Shown one piece after another: positions 49,101-62,470 of a DNA stretch of 64,000 nt. The position numbers and the translations under genes are program-made. This DNA is from Cinclus cinclus (taxonomy: Eukaryota > Chordata > Aves > Passeriformes > Cinclidae). The stretch covers positions 48,701,006 to 48,765,005 of the forward strand of contig NC_085047.1 of assembly GCF_963662255.1 (NCBI RefSeq), written 5' to 3'. The first letter of the stretch is position 1; the number at the start of each line of letters is the position of its first letter. The notes under the pieces are model-generated. The model was not told the DNA's origin. It saw only the letters and a list, made by a program, of their open reading frames with translations, and made no database searches.

Positions 49101-52084
49101 CACATGACGATGAAAATGTGGTATAAAACATTTGCAAGAGTGATGCCCAGTGTCAGGTCTAGAGCAGGTAGTTTCTGCTTGTGCAGGGAGCCTGCTGGGG
49201 TAGCATGGGCATGGGGATGCCTGCCATCTTCGGATGGTGACTTTAGGGACACATGGGCATTTTTAAAAGGTGTTAAATAGTGAATAGTGCAGGCAGGCCA
49301 GTGGGGCCTGGAGTGAGTTGGAACTAAACTCAGATATAGGCCACTGGGTCAGAGGAGTCATACCAAACAGCTTTAAATGGCCAGATACATATGGGTTTTG
49401 CACAGAAAATAGTCTCCCAGGGTTCTCTGTATGGTCAGTGGAGAGAAGTGTGTCCTCCAGGGCATGTCAAAACAGTGGCATGAGCTGGTCTACAGAGAAG
49501 CCTGGGGAATTTTTGGAAAACATGATTTGTCCTCACTTGCACCTCTATACACCTCAAGCCCTCTGGAAAATCAGGCCCAGGGGAATTATTGGAATCTGGA
49601 GGGAAGATTTCCTTCTCCCTTGTTGAGTTATGGACTCAGCAAGTCTGCGTGGTGCCATCCTTCATTCAGATCAGCCTCAGTCACTGTACTAAGCCTTGTG
49701 AAACTTTGCTGCATGACTCAAGATGATTCATTCATATTTCTGGTGCCCCTCCTGCTTTTTAACAAGGATTAAAAATGGATATCACCTTGCTGCTGATCAT
49801 TGTCTTCCTGTTTTATCCAGTGATTTCTTATGTGACAGCGTGACAAATACTTCCCTGTGATCTGGACTGAATATGTTTGGTGTGTTTCATCATCTGTCAC
49901 TTCCATTTAGAACAGTTGCAATAAAAATGCAAAAGCTTTTCTTCAAATGTTTTAATATTTGTTTCACAAATGGAAAAGACAAGCGTTTCAATTGAATATT
50001 TTAATTTAGGACTTTGGAGAGCTGTGTTTATTCACTTACTTAATTTGTGAGTGATTTCCATTCCAATTATAACACATTATAAACAAGCAAATGTTTGTAT
50101 CCTGTATTGCCAGTTTGTCACTTTTTCTTGAGATGGTGGACTGTCGTCATTAGGGCAAATGGCATTGGCATGGATTTTACCCAGTGAAACAGAACACTTG
50201 TCATTTAGAGGAAAATCTCTGTTTATTAAAATCTCCAGCACTATGAAGATTACCAGATGCAAAAATTAGTGACAGGTCATAGCTAAAGAGCTTTTGTACC
50301 ACTACCTTGCTAATTATTTCTGTCTCTCATGTACCTTCTGATAGAGATGTTTGCTGACCCTCAAGCTAGCACAGAACAGCCCAGTGCTGGAACAGGAAGC
50401 AGAGGTCGGGCTGTGCTGGCTTTGGACCTGGGATCTTAGGATCTCTGTCTGACGCTGTGACTGCCACAGTGACGTACAAAGATACTCTGGCCCAGCTCAG
50501 GTAACACAACATGACTTTGCACAATAATGGCATATCCTGAGGAATATATAAGCCTGTGGGGAATAATATACCTGTGGAGTCTAGTGCTGTTATCTGTCTT
50601 GGTCATAGTCTGGAAGTTTCTCACTCTTCAGGCAGTCTGTGACCTGCTGTGTCCAGGAGGTTTGGGTGAATTCAGGAACATGCCCTTCTTTCCTTCAGGT
50701 ATCTGTGATTGGCAGTCTCCTCTCCAGGGTCATGCCCCAGCCATGTCTTGAGTCTGCTTTCAGGACCCCATGTGCCATGGATAGGGAATCTCTTCATACA
50801 GCTGAGGGATGAAAAATGTCGTCTGCTCCATTGCTTTCCTGGTCTGAACAGTAGGAGCATCAGGTTTTGGGATGCATCCTGAGTTACCAGCCAGTAAATT
50901 ATATATCTATCCACAGAAACTAAGTAGTCCCATTCAAATAGAAAAATTGTCCTGAAATAACACACTGACTTAGTTTTTCATCTGGGTCCCTACCATCTAG
51001 CAGGCCTCCCTTCAGGAAATCCGATAGAGTCCTGTGCCTTCCTTATTCCTTCCTAAGCGCTCTCTCTCTATTCTTAATCTCTGTGTTTTGACTCCTAGTC
51101 TTTCATCTATATAATCAAAACCACCTTGAAGGAGAGCCTAGTCAAGTGTGAGTCCTCATTACCTGGAATTATTTTTCCTTTGGATTTTACTTTTCCTCAT
51201 ATGTAGTCATACAGTAATTTAAGTAAAATTAAGAAAAGATAGTTCATATTCTGCTAACAACTCTTGCAGATAGCGATGGTTTGCTGTACAAAAGAAGTGT
51301 GAAAATTCTAAATATATGACAGCAGCCAGTGTGCATTGTAGAAATGGCTTTTGTTAGAATTTCCATTCACGAGATTTCATCTTCACATTGATTTAATCTT
51401 CAGTGTTACATGAATGTCATTTAGACACTCAGACCATGTAATGAACCAAATTCTTCCCATGCACAGTTCTGTGCAGTTATTACTGATCTTTCAGAATCTT
51501 TGAACCAGCATACCCTGGGCCCATTTAACCTTTGTTTTTTATTTTAACTTTCTCTTTTTCTCCCCTTCCATTGGTGAATCAAGTGTTGAAGTCTTCACTT
51601 ATGTTTTCTGAATTGCTAGGACAAGCTGGAAACAATTAGGAGCATAACTAAAGTAGAGGTTATTATATAAATAATATTTTGGGTTTATTCTAAGTGAATG
51701 TTTGTCCATTTCCAAAGGAAAGAAAGAGAATGGAGCATAAAAGAATAGTTGGTAATTTATATTGATTTAATAGAAAATAGGTCTTGTTACACAGATATTA
51801 TTACAATGGGAAGACATATTTTGTTCCTCTACAGATGCAACAGATTTTTGAAAGGCACTTGTCTGTCTTATCATATGCCATTATAACTGGAGTGCTAATT
51901 TTCATTTCAAAATTCTTATGCGGGGGATTAATACCTGTTTTCTTACAACCTCTTAAAATTCCAGTTTCCAACAGAGCCTGTGCCAGACTTGCAGTTATTC
52001 CATAACCCACAAAACAGGCAAAGAATAGACGTGTTATAAAGACAGGTAGATAACATGGTAAACAAAGAAGACAGCAGAGCATTC

Positions 52085-52106
52085 GGGGTGGGGGGGGGGG
52101 CAGGGG
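52085..52106 (+). repeat. G run with G-quadruplex potential
   Basis: A run of G interrupted by single T and C-A (gggg t g12 ca gggg). The C run on the other strand gives a proline-rich frame that is not a gene. Confidence 0.75.
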
Positions 52107-54340
52107 ACATTTTGTCACACAGCTTGTTTGGGCAATTTATTTTTTAATATATACAGCTATAAACATAACTCTATGTCTAACAAAAATTATTTAGTCATTC
52201 CTACATTATACAGTACCAAGTATGGGACAGCACTGACTGTGCATGGGAAGTAGCTGGTTGTATATGAGTTCCCTATGGAGAGCTGTGACAGAGGGCTGCT
52301 GTGATAAAAGGAGAATCATGAACAGAAGCAGGGAAATAATTATTGCTTCTGGACAGGGAACTGATGAGATCAATATTTGAAAGCTTTTTGCAGTCCAATG
52401 TGTTTTTAAAAGTACTGAGAAATGAGAGCAAATGCAGGAAAGAGTCACTAAAAGTATTCTGAAGAAGAAAGGAAATGTCTTCTAGTGAAGGATTTCTAGA
52501 AATTACTCTGTTCAGTTAGTCTAAGAGAAGATCAAGAAATGCATGGATTACACCATACTTTCACCACGATTTTGAATGGCTCTTGAATCTATCAGAAAAG
52601 GGTGTAATGTCCAGAAGCTGAAGTTAGAAAAGTTCAGACTAAAAATTAAGCTCAAAATTTTAATATCAAGATAATTATGCTCTGGATCAACATGTCCAGG
52701 GCAAGTAATGGTTCCATTTCCTCTTGACACATTTTTGTCTGATAAATTGCTTACTATTCAAGGGCTTCAAAATTGTCTGTCTTGGGGCATGTTTCTCTGC
52801 AAATATATCTCATGTTTTTCTCCCTTTAATACATAGGTACTTTAAATCTTTAAATAACTTTCTTCTTTTTTTTTTTTTTTGTGGGTGGGCAGGTGGTGGG
52901 TGGTGATTTATCATGGATGGATTATTCTGGAACTGAAGAAAGTTCACTTACCTTTGACTTTTATAAGCAGCTTTTTGCTAGTTTTTTATTGCATCAACAA
53001 AAATTTTTTTCATTACAGTCTTCATTTTCTAATGGGGCATAAAGCATGAGATGAATGAGTGAGAACCACTGAGCTTCTTTAGAGCCCCACAGAGTACTTG
53101 GAGTTCTTCAAAAGACCGCAGAGGACATCAAGGAAGATAAAACAAGGCAAGCATATTAAAGATATTAAAAGGTGTATGTCATGATGGGAAAAGTTATCGC
53201 TACAAACCCTATAATGACCATGCTTAAGTAGAAAGGCTGGCTTGCAGCTATATTTGGTTGCTCTGTTGGCCAGCAAAGTAGTATCCCAAAGTAGAAAATG
53301 ATTTGAGGCATGTTGATTATTCTGCTTATTTTATAAGTGTTGTCTTCTTATATGGGCATCATGGCTCTTAAAAGCATGGAGAATATTTCTGGGAGTATTC
53401 TGAAAAGCACATCCAGTTATAATAGACAGTTCTCTGAAGGGTAAGTGACCATCCTGCTGAGACATATAAATTATGGTTTTAAGTATTTGTGCTTGCATCT
53501 TGGTGGAAACAGTGGTAATAATGCTTAAAGATGTATTATCAAGCTCACAAATGTCATTAAAAGTCAGATGTGTTACAGTGCATGGCATGGGAAATGTTAG
53601 CTGTGTGAGGAGGTTGGATGGAGGGGTTGTCCAGCAACATGCACTCCTCCTGCAGAAACATTAGCTTTATTGTCTGATTATCACTTTGTATTACATGGGA
53701 TGTTCAGTGAGAGGGGTTTAGCTGTGAGCTTGGTTGGTGGCTAAATCCACTGTATGGAAGGATTTGACTTCCTCTTCTGTGTCAAAGCAGAAAATGTCAG
53801 GAATTCTTTGTGGTTCCAACAGGTTTTCACAGAATTATCACCTCCACAGAAATGATGCTTCACTCCAATCCATGTAATCAATTGAAACTGAGGTTGGTTT
53901 TTTTTTTTTTTTTTCCTGGGAAAAGCCCACTGAAAGATAAAGTTTGCAGTTCCACTCTGTATGGCAGCACCTTTCTAAATGGCTTATTTGTAAATTGTCA
54001 GAGATCTGGGGAATCCAAGTGTGTAATAACGCAAGTGCAATTTAGGACAGGTCAGACAGAGGCTTAATTATCTATGATCATAGTTACTGATGTGGAAAAG
54101 TGGGGAGCTGGAAACCATCACTGTTAGTTTTTACTTATAGGGAATATTCTTTTAGTTACTACAAACTTCTTAGCCAGACCTCTCAAATCTTAAGTATTAA
54201 AAATGGGCACCACATATGATCATGTCTATAGACAAACAGTAGCAGAACTGCTTTTAAGTTTTCTGACAAGACATCACAACAAAGACAAGTTAAAAATTGC
54301 TTTTTTTTTTTTCCAGTCATCTTTAGAAAAAGGAAATGCC

Positions 54341-54359
54341 TGTGTGTGTGTGTGTGTGT
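54341..54359 (+). repeat. (TG)n microsatellite, short
   Basis: Nine or so TG units in a row. Confidence 0.85.
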
Positions 54360-57300
54360 CTTTATGTGTATTCCTTAGGGAATGAATGAGTGAAAGAAAG
54401 CATTTCGGATAGGAGCAGAAGCTCTTCACCCCACTTTATTAAAAGGAGCACATTTAGTCATGTTATGAAAATTCTTTAGACTGGCATGGCTAGTCTCAAC
54501 TCTTTACCTGACTTTCCCAATTACTTCCTGGCTTGGTCAGTGGTTGCCACCCTACTTATTTTTCATAGGTTATTCTCCAACTCAGCCCTGTCTCTCTGCA
54601 TTCAGACTCAAGCTATGTCCTTTAGATTATGATACTGCCTTTCTCTACCCCCTGCATGGTGATGTCTTGCCCAGTCCCTCATCACTGAAGCACGATTCTA
54701 TCCAAGCTCAACAAATGGAGCCTTCTCCAGCTGATATCCATCCAAAATGCTTCTTGCAGATGTCACTTACCAAGAGCAGTGCTTTTAACAATTTAATCCT
54801 CTCTTAACACTGTGGCCTCTCAAACTTCAAATATGAGAGGCTCACTTTCTCTTCCAATACCCTTTGGGAAAGGTTAAATTTAGTATTGAGATGTGTTCAC
54901 TGCCTGTAATGAGCTTCTGGAGCCATCCTCTGCTACCTATTGATCACTTCCTTTGACACTTGGCATGTGTGTCCTGTAAAACATCTTGTCATCACTTCAT
55001 TATCCCCATTCAAATGACTGTTTAAGCTATTGACAGATTAATTCAAATGTAAGAATTACTAGATGAGGTCTTACAGAGGTCAGACTTGTTGATTCAAAGA
55101 TACACTTTGGTCCTAAACGTTAGGAATCTCAATGATTTCTGGATCTTATTTGATCTTTGTGCTGTGTGTGCTCTGTTCCATGTATGTAGCTGTTTCTGTG
55201 TGTCATGTTTCTAGAAGTGCTCATATTTTGTATAAAACAGAGGTATTTAATGAGCCTTTTCTGTGTTTTTCTATTAATTTATGTGATATCTAAAGATAGC
55301 CTCTTCAGAATCCTCCTGCTCCTCTGACTACTTTTGCTACTGAGCTGTCTAGGCAGCATCTTCCCATTTGGCTCTTACAGACCAAATTAATACACAGAAA
55401 AAAACCTATTATTAGATTATTGGTGGTGCTGGACATTAGACAGCAGACCATGATCCCAGTGACAGATAATGAAGCATCAACATGTGAGGTTCTTTTTGAC
55501 TGCTTTTAGGATTCCCTTTTGAAAGCAAAGGTATGGTAAAAATTAGAACCGGTGTTTCCTATTGACTCATCTTACTCTTACTCTTCTGTTAAAGAAACAG
55601 TGATAGAATAAAGTTACTAATGTACTTTTTGGACAATACAGCAATACTGAAGTTTTAAGAGCTAGTTTTGTTTTCTTTTGGGATGCCAATCTCAAATACT
55701 AATAAACAATAAAGAATTTCTTCTAAAATTTTATAATTTGTAGACATATTAACAAAATCATTGGACTTTGTGTTTAAATTCTGAAAGCTGCAGAGGTCTC
55801 TAGAGCAATTTATGTTTCAGGAGAAGAAAGGGCTTTTTAATATCTGTAGGGCCAACTATAGCCTGTCATGAATTATAAACTAGATCACAGGCTTCTAATA
55901 TTTTACTATCTGGACAGTGACCCAGAACAACCTCTTCCTGTGGCCATAAAAGTGACTGATTTTCTTGGCTCATTCATCCATAGAAGAATTTTCAGCTAAG
56001 ATGACCAGTTTCTGTAATGAAAATTATTTTGAGTTACAGATTTCTGAAGTTCACAGAGAACTTAGCTATGCACAAATCAATTATTTGTTACCAGTATCAG
56101 TTCTTATTATGGCATTTATATGCTGGCATGATAATTACAACTCACTCCTATTTTTGGTTCAGTGATCATGCTTATAACTTGGTTTGTTTTTTTTTTTAAA
56201 TACTGGCAATTGTTCTCATTTAAATTTTAAAATCAGTGATTTTAAAATATGTATACTAGGGTTGAAATTACGTCTTGAAAATTACATGCTTACTAGCATA
56301 CATTGTCTGAAAATTAGTGTATTGACATATTTGTTATAATGCTGTTTTTTCCCTAAATGTCAAATACTTTATACATCTGACATTTAGAAACTGTGAAGGA
56401 AAGAGGAATGGTAAAATACGTGACCATCGAGCTGATAATTGAAATGTGGCCTTATAAATCCAGGTCTATAGGGCTGCTACCCTGGACATAGATGCAGGAG
56501 ATGTGTGATTAAGTATTAAGAACCTGTGAAGATTTATAAGAGCCATAATTTTTCACAGCAGTCGTATGAAATAAAAAATGATACTTGAAAGACAGATTGA
56601 GGACCAGGAGGAAAAGTGTGATGAGCAGAGCTGGTGGTTCATCATGATTTCATTTACATGATTGTAAATCTGTAGCTGCTCGATGTCACCTGTACATATT
56701 GGGTTCAGTGCCTGACTGGTATTTAATAATCCCACAGTCCTGGTAGGGAACCCAGGGCTGGTGCAGCAGTGGTGCAAACAGTGCAACTGTGCAGCTGCTG
56801 TACACTGGGAACACTGGGCTGCCTTGGCTTGCCATGATGGAACAGCAAATACAGGCCCAGTAAATACAGCCACTGTTTCTATTGCAATAAAATGGAGGAG
56901 GAACTCCTGAGTACAACATCTATTCAGAGACCTCTGTCCCCTTGCCTTTAAGAGGGATGAATATGCAAGGAATTCCTGAGATGAAACGGTTGCAAGAATG
57001 ATGCCTGATTATGATGAAGATTCTATCCTTCAGTCTGATGGTTTGCAGTGTAATTTTATCTGCTCATTCTGCTAAAAATTGCTCACTGGGGAAATTACAA
57101 CCACTAAAAGCTTTTGGGGATTTCAAGCCTGGTAGAATGATTTTTCCCTCTCTGGCAGGGGTGGAAATACAGCACTTCTTCACAGGCTGAAAGGAAGTGG
57201 GGGATGGGACAAAAACCATTGGAAGTGGTTCTCCTGGGATCCTTCCTGGGGGAAAGCACCACTTCTGAATCTAAAGTAATGCTGTTACAGTGCCTTTGTG

Positions 57301-58840
57301 TAAAATTAGTCCATGCTCATAACTTGACATTGTAGCAAACTCATTCCCAGCACTGAAGAATCTAGCCTTGCTTTTTATAACTTTATCACTTTGTTTAGCT
57401 CTGTTTTTAACAGTCTTGCCACAAAGGCTACTGTAATCCTTCAGGTTTCAGCTGTTTCCAGATCTGCTGTATGTGCCAATAACCACTGCAGAAATGGCCT
57501 GACCAGAAGCTATAACAATACTCTGTCCTCATTTATGGATGCAGTGACTGGTACATTTCTTCTTTCCATCTTTCTTCCTAAAGCTCTGTGGTACAGGGAT
57601 GGTTTATAGTGCAGAGAACTAGAAGGGCAGAAGGTATCTAAGTGTCCAGGTGAAGGAGTACAATACTAACCAACTATAAAATGAGAAGTTTCTGAATTCC
57701 TGTGTGATGGCTATTGTATGGAAAAAGTAAATACACCTGAGCTTACATCCTTGCAACTGTAAAGTTCCTGTGGCAGAAACACTCCAAGCCATGAACTGTA
57801 AGCATCCTAGCTTAAACATTTCTTCTTATTCTCAGATGTGTTTGATTAATTCTATGGCTATTCATTGTCAGCTTGAGATTTGCATGTCATTACATTATTA
57901 CCTTGTCTGCTGAGCAGGACAAGGTGTGAGTACAAAAGCTGTGAAACTCTGAGGTGCAGACCTGTTAGATCCTGAGTGGTGAATCCAGTGACAGGACTTT
58001 GAAGTTGTTGTTGCCCTTAATTGTCATAGCACTCTCAAAATTAGATAGGGAAGTTGCAGAAGATTGCACCTTTTGGGGGGTAGAATCTTTGTAATATTTT
58101 GTCTAAAGTCTTTTAGTATCAGAGCAGCTCTTAGGGAAATTCAATATGAAATAGGTTATAGCTTCTACTGATGTAGGCCAGGTCAGTTCTGATGCAATAT
58201 TGATCTAAAACAGGTTTCCAAAATGTTGGGCTGTGGTTTTAATCTGTTTGCTGAGTACACACAAGACAGGGAGATCTGGATCCACCATCTGGCAAACACA
58301 AGGCTTGTATGCTGGTCTGAAAGTGCCCCAATTATGACTGTAATTAGCTGCTTGAAATAGGTGCTTGGAAATGTGACAAGTGTAGTAAGTGAGACAAGAA
58401 GATATAGCAAGTACATTATTAAGCAAAGCAGTGAGTTAGAGAGCACATGGTCATCCCTGATAGTATCTGGGTGAAAATGAATAGGAAAATGTGTGGTATG
58501 ATGTAAAGAAAAAAATAAATACATGTTGCAATAGAAGCCGTAGTACAGCTGAGTTGTTGGTCTCAGACTGCTGTAGAGTTTCACCTCTCTGTCTGCATTT
58601 TGATTCCTGATTTTCCATGATTTTGTATACTCTTCTATAAGTGGTTAATCTTATACTTTTAATTTTAAACCCTATTTCAGAATTCAGATCTGCGGTGATT
58701 GAAAGAGGAAAATTCTGGACTACTTAGTAGCTAGACAAGAGTTGAGAAGAGACCTATTTATGAGAGAAAATGATCTAGCAATCAGTAACTGACCCAGTAT
58801 ATTTTCATTTATGCCTGGTATATGTTTCCTTAATTTTTAT

Positions 58841-58965
58841 TTTCTCTTTATTTTTTCTTTCTTTTTTTTTTTTTTTTGCTTTGTTTTGGTTTTTTGTTGG
58901 TTGGTTTTTTGTTTTGTTGTCATTTTGTTTGTTTTAATTTTTTTTTGTTTGGTTTGGTTTTGCTA
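58841..58965 (+). repeat. T-rich low-complexity tract with GTTTT units
   Basis: A T run of about 17 bases followed by irregular ttttg, ttggt and gttttg units. It lies about 100 bases to the left of the solo LTR. It may be a decayed A-rich tail of a - strand insertion, but no body was recognised. Confidence 0.7.
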
Positions 58966-59060
58966 AGTACATCATTCTGGATATGGATATTAAAAAAAAA
59001 TTAAAAATAAAAAAGAGGAACAATATTTAAATCACTAAACCACCAGTGCTCTTGTGCTGT

Positions 59061-59628
59061 TGTTTAACCCCAGATGGCATCTAAGCACCCTCACTCCCCA
59101 CCCTTGCCAGAAGGCTAGTGGGAAAAAGAGCTGGAAGGGTAAAAGTGAGAAAACTTGTGGACTGAGATGAGTGGTTTAATAATTGAAATAAAATAAAATA
59201 TTAATATTAATATTGATATTGATAACTTGTAATGAAAAAGAAGGTTTAAAAAAGATATTAATAAAACTCTAGAAAGACAAGTGATGCAGATAAAAAACAA
59301 TGACCAGACAGTCCCTGAACAGCAGCCTCCAGCCAACTTAGCCCCTCGTTTGTATGCTGAGCATGACACCACACGGTCTGGGATCTCCCTTTGGTCAGCT
59401 GGGGTCAGCTGTCCCTGCTGTGTTCCCTCCCAACTCCATCTGCACCCCCAGCCCACTTGCTGGTGGGATGGGATGAGAGGCAGAAAAGGCCTTGACCCTG
59501 TGTAAGCCCTGCTCAGCAGTAACCAAAACATCCCCATGTTATTACTGTTTCCAGCACGACTCCAAAACACAGCCCAAGCACCAGCTACTGTGAGGAACAC
59601 TGCCTCTACCCCAGCCCAAACCAGCACA
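59061..59628 (-). mobile_element. Solo LTR of an avian ERVL-type endogenous retrovirus, antisense
   Basis: About 570 bases matching, in order, the widespread avian ERVL-class LTR on the - strand. The - strand begins tgtgctggtttgggctgggg and later has 'gctgtgttttggagtc', 'gtcaaggccttttctg', 'gggacagctgacccc' and 'catgctcagcatacaaacg', where the last is a decayed form of the usual TATA region. The outer ends are TG...CA. There are no gag, pol or env remnants on either side, so it is a solo LTR left by recombination. I could not find clear 5-base target site duplications, so borders are good to about 10 bases. The 190-codon open frame across it on the - strand is not a gene. Confidence 0.85.
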
Positions 59629-59866
59629 TCCTGATACAAACAGTTAAGCACGCTTGCATCCGTTTTCAAGATACAAATATTGTCCACTAAAGTGAAGCCT
59701 CCAAGGACATGCCCACTGGTTTGTACTATTAATGAGATATGTATTATTTATTTGACCTAAATATTCGTGTATGCCTTTCCATCACATAAAAATGAGCAAG
59801 AGATTGCACAGCCAGCATATTGACAAGCTGCCTGGAACCACTCATCTAAACCATAGGAACACTCTG

Positions 59867-59873
<7 letters not shown>

Positions 59874-59911
<38 letters not shown>
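59874..59911 (+). repeat. Poly(T) run of 38 bases
   Basis: Uninterrupted T from 59874 to 59911. It could be the A-tail of a retrocopy inserted on the - strand, but the sequence to its right is not recognisable as a gene copy. Confidence 0.9.
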
Positions 59912-59915
<4 letters not shown>

Positions 59916-62145
59916 CTGTAGCTGCTGTGGCATAGTTGTGTATTGGTTCTACAGACTGATTTCTCTGGTCTTTTATTTCAGTGCTTCGATGTTTCCTTTC
60001 CTGTGCACTGTGTAAACTCTGGTTACCAGAATAAGTAAGGTTTGGAATACATTTATTTTAAAGCATTTTCGTTCCTCCTTAAAACTGTAGATGTAGGAGA
60101 GAGCTCATTAGAAGTGAGCCAATCTGAATTGATTTCAGAATAAATACAAATGTTGAAAACCAGCCAGGTTTGGCAAAGAAAAAGATGGAATACTCCTCAT
60201 GCGTTTCTCAGCTGTACCACAGCATACAAAACCAAGTCCAGCAGAAACCAGAACTTTGCCTGAAATTCATAACTGATTACTTTGGTTATTGTCAAATCAT
60301 TGTAAAAGTGCAGTAAATAAAATCACTCACTATGTAAAACCCAAAACACTTGGGCTGTGATTCAGCTTCCAAAATGTGGAATACGTTTAATACTAGTTTG
60401 AATAGACCTCTGGTTTGGCCACCCTTTTTCTGTCTGTTCTAAACACCTGTTTTCATTTAGCTGTACAAGATGGACCACAGTTCTGCATTTAGCTTTACAC
60501 TCCAAACAGCTCGACTGAAATCAGCAATGGCAGTTGACTTTGAACACAGCCGGCAGTATCATATTTCATTTATTCTGGAAAAGAAATATTGGGGAAGAAC
60601 TAAAGTGTAACTAGCCAAACTGATGGGAATTTTATAAGATGACTGAAACACACTTAAAACTCAACTATGTTCTTGTGGTTTCATTCTCTCCATTCTCTTT
60701 GGATGCCAACTCATTTCTCCTGCCCTTGTGTTACTTGAAAACTGACATATTTCATGCCAAAGCTCCAGGAAAGATTTGTGACAGGGGAATATTTCAAGGA
60801 AATAGAAACAAAGTAAAGGAAAACAAATAAAATTTTGTTTGACAAATGAACAAGATGGTTTCTTAAATTTGCATTATTAGTTGATTTGTTGGTACATTTT
60901 AGTCCAGAAATCCAGGCTGGTTTTTGACCTTACTGCTTAATTTTCTGTTCTAGTGGATTCAAAAGAAAAACAACTGCATGATCCAGCTATGTGTTTGATG
61001 ACTTGCTGCATGCAATTTTGAGTTGTTTGTAGTATTCGACTGTGTCACTAGATTTACCATTCTCTTATGTAATAATTTTTCATACATTGTCGTACCTATC
61101 AAGCATTTTCAAATAAACTACTTTGGTCTGCATCGGTAATAGCTGAATTATTGATAGATTAAACTAATCTTGTAATTTCCTTATTGCATCGCATCCATCA
61201 AAGAAGAGTTTTAGCAAATGCTTATTTTATTGTCTTGCCCACTGTTTTATGTTATTCAATAGTTAAGATGTGGGCCTGACTTTTGAGAAATATGAGGTCA
61301 AAATCATGTTATGCTATGTATTTTCTTTGTTAAATAAGTCCTTATGCACAAGAACAAAATTAGTGTCTTATGTCCTCTAGCCCTCCAGTTTCTCTATGTA
61401 TCTAGCTTGGGGTTAGATAATGTCTGAGTGTGATTTCAACCAGCTTAGTTTAGGAAGGACCAGTCACTCTGAAAGTGATTGCTGCTCTTTCACTTCCTGA
61501 TGAGAGTAACCCAGGTTAATAATTCAGAGCAAGAAACTAAAAATTCTATGAAGTGAACCTCAGTGTTTCAGCTCCTCCTCTCTGAAGTGGACATGGCAGC
61601 ATTACCATGCTTCAGGAAGCTGCCACAAGGATGCTAATAAATCTGAGCTATTTATGAATCATAATAGAAGCTTATACGAATATAAATATTTATCTCATGT
61701 GAAAAGGAGAGCTTCTGTCTCCCTCCAATTGAGACTTCCTTTTAGTTTTGCAATTACCAAATGTATTTTTGCTGCCATTTGGTATTAGAGAGATTTTGCA
61801 TATAAAATGTGGGAAATCTGAATTTTTACATGTTTTTACAGGCTTATTTAGAAACAAAAATGTAATGGTAAGTATATTACCAAGACTTCTAAAGAAGGAA
61901 CAGACCCTTAAACTGTCATATTGGGGACAGACCCTTAAACCTTAAAAAGTAAGCAGCAATCCATCTTACAGCCATCCCTGGGAAAAGTTCCTCTATGAAG
62001 GGCCACAGCAAAGAAGGATTTGAGACTTTCTAAATATGGTGTGGAAGTTTTTCCTTTGACTGTGGAATTTGAAGGCCATCTGCATTCTGGAGTGTCATTT
62101 CCAGCAGTGAATATAGCAAAACAAAACTTTCCTAAGTTTATCTGA
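59912..62145. other. Intergenic, no gene recognised
   Basis: About 2.2 kb of AT-rich sequence. It contains a 14-base direct repeat (cagacccttaaac type) at about 61901 and 61927. No protein, RNA gene or transposon was recognised. Confidence 0.55.

Positions 62146-62470
<325 letters not shown>

Larger units (their letters stand above)
49101..58840. other. Intergenic, no gene recognised
   Basis: About 9.7 kb with no conserved protein frame and no transposon that I could recognise. It holds small simple repeats: a G run at 52085-52106, a T run near 52868-52880, a T run near 53900-53914, a T run near 54300-54312, and TG repeats at 54341-54359. It may contain regulatory DNA for GPR12, which cannot be seen from sequence alone. 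Confidence 0.6.

Noticed and set aside
59115..59687. 190-codon - strand frame with a hydrophobic C-terminal part
   Set aside because: It runs through the solo LTR and its AT-rich end. LTRs of this class are non-coding, and the sequence is not a known protein.
61901..61940. 14-base direct repeat (cagacccttaaac type) 26 bases apart
   Set aside because: Too short and isolated to indicate a mobile element or attachment site; probably a small local duplication.
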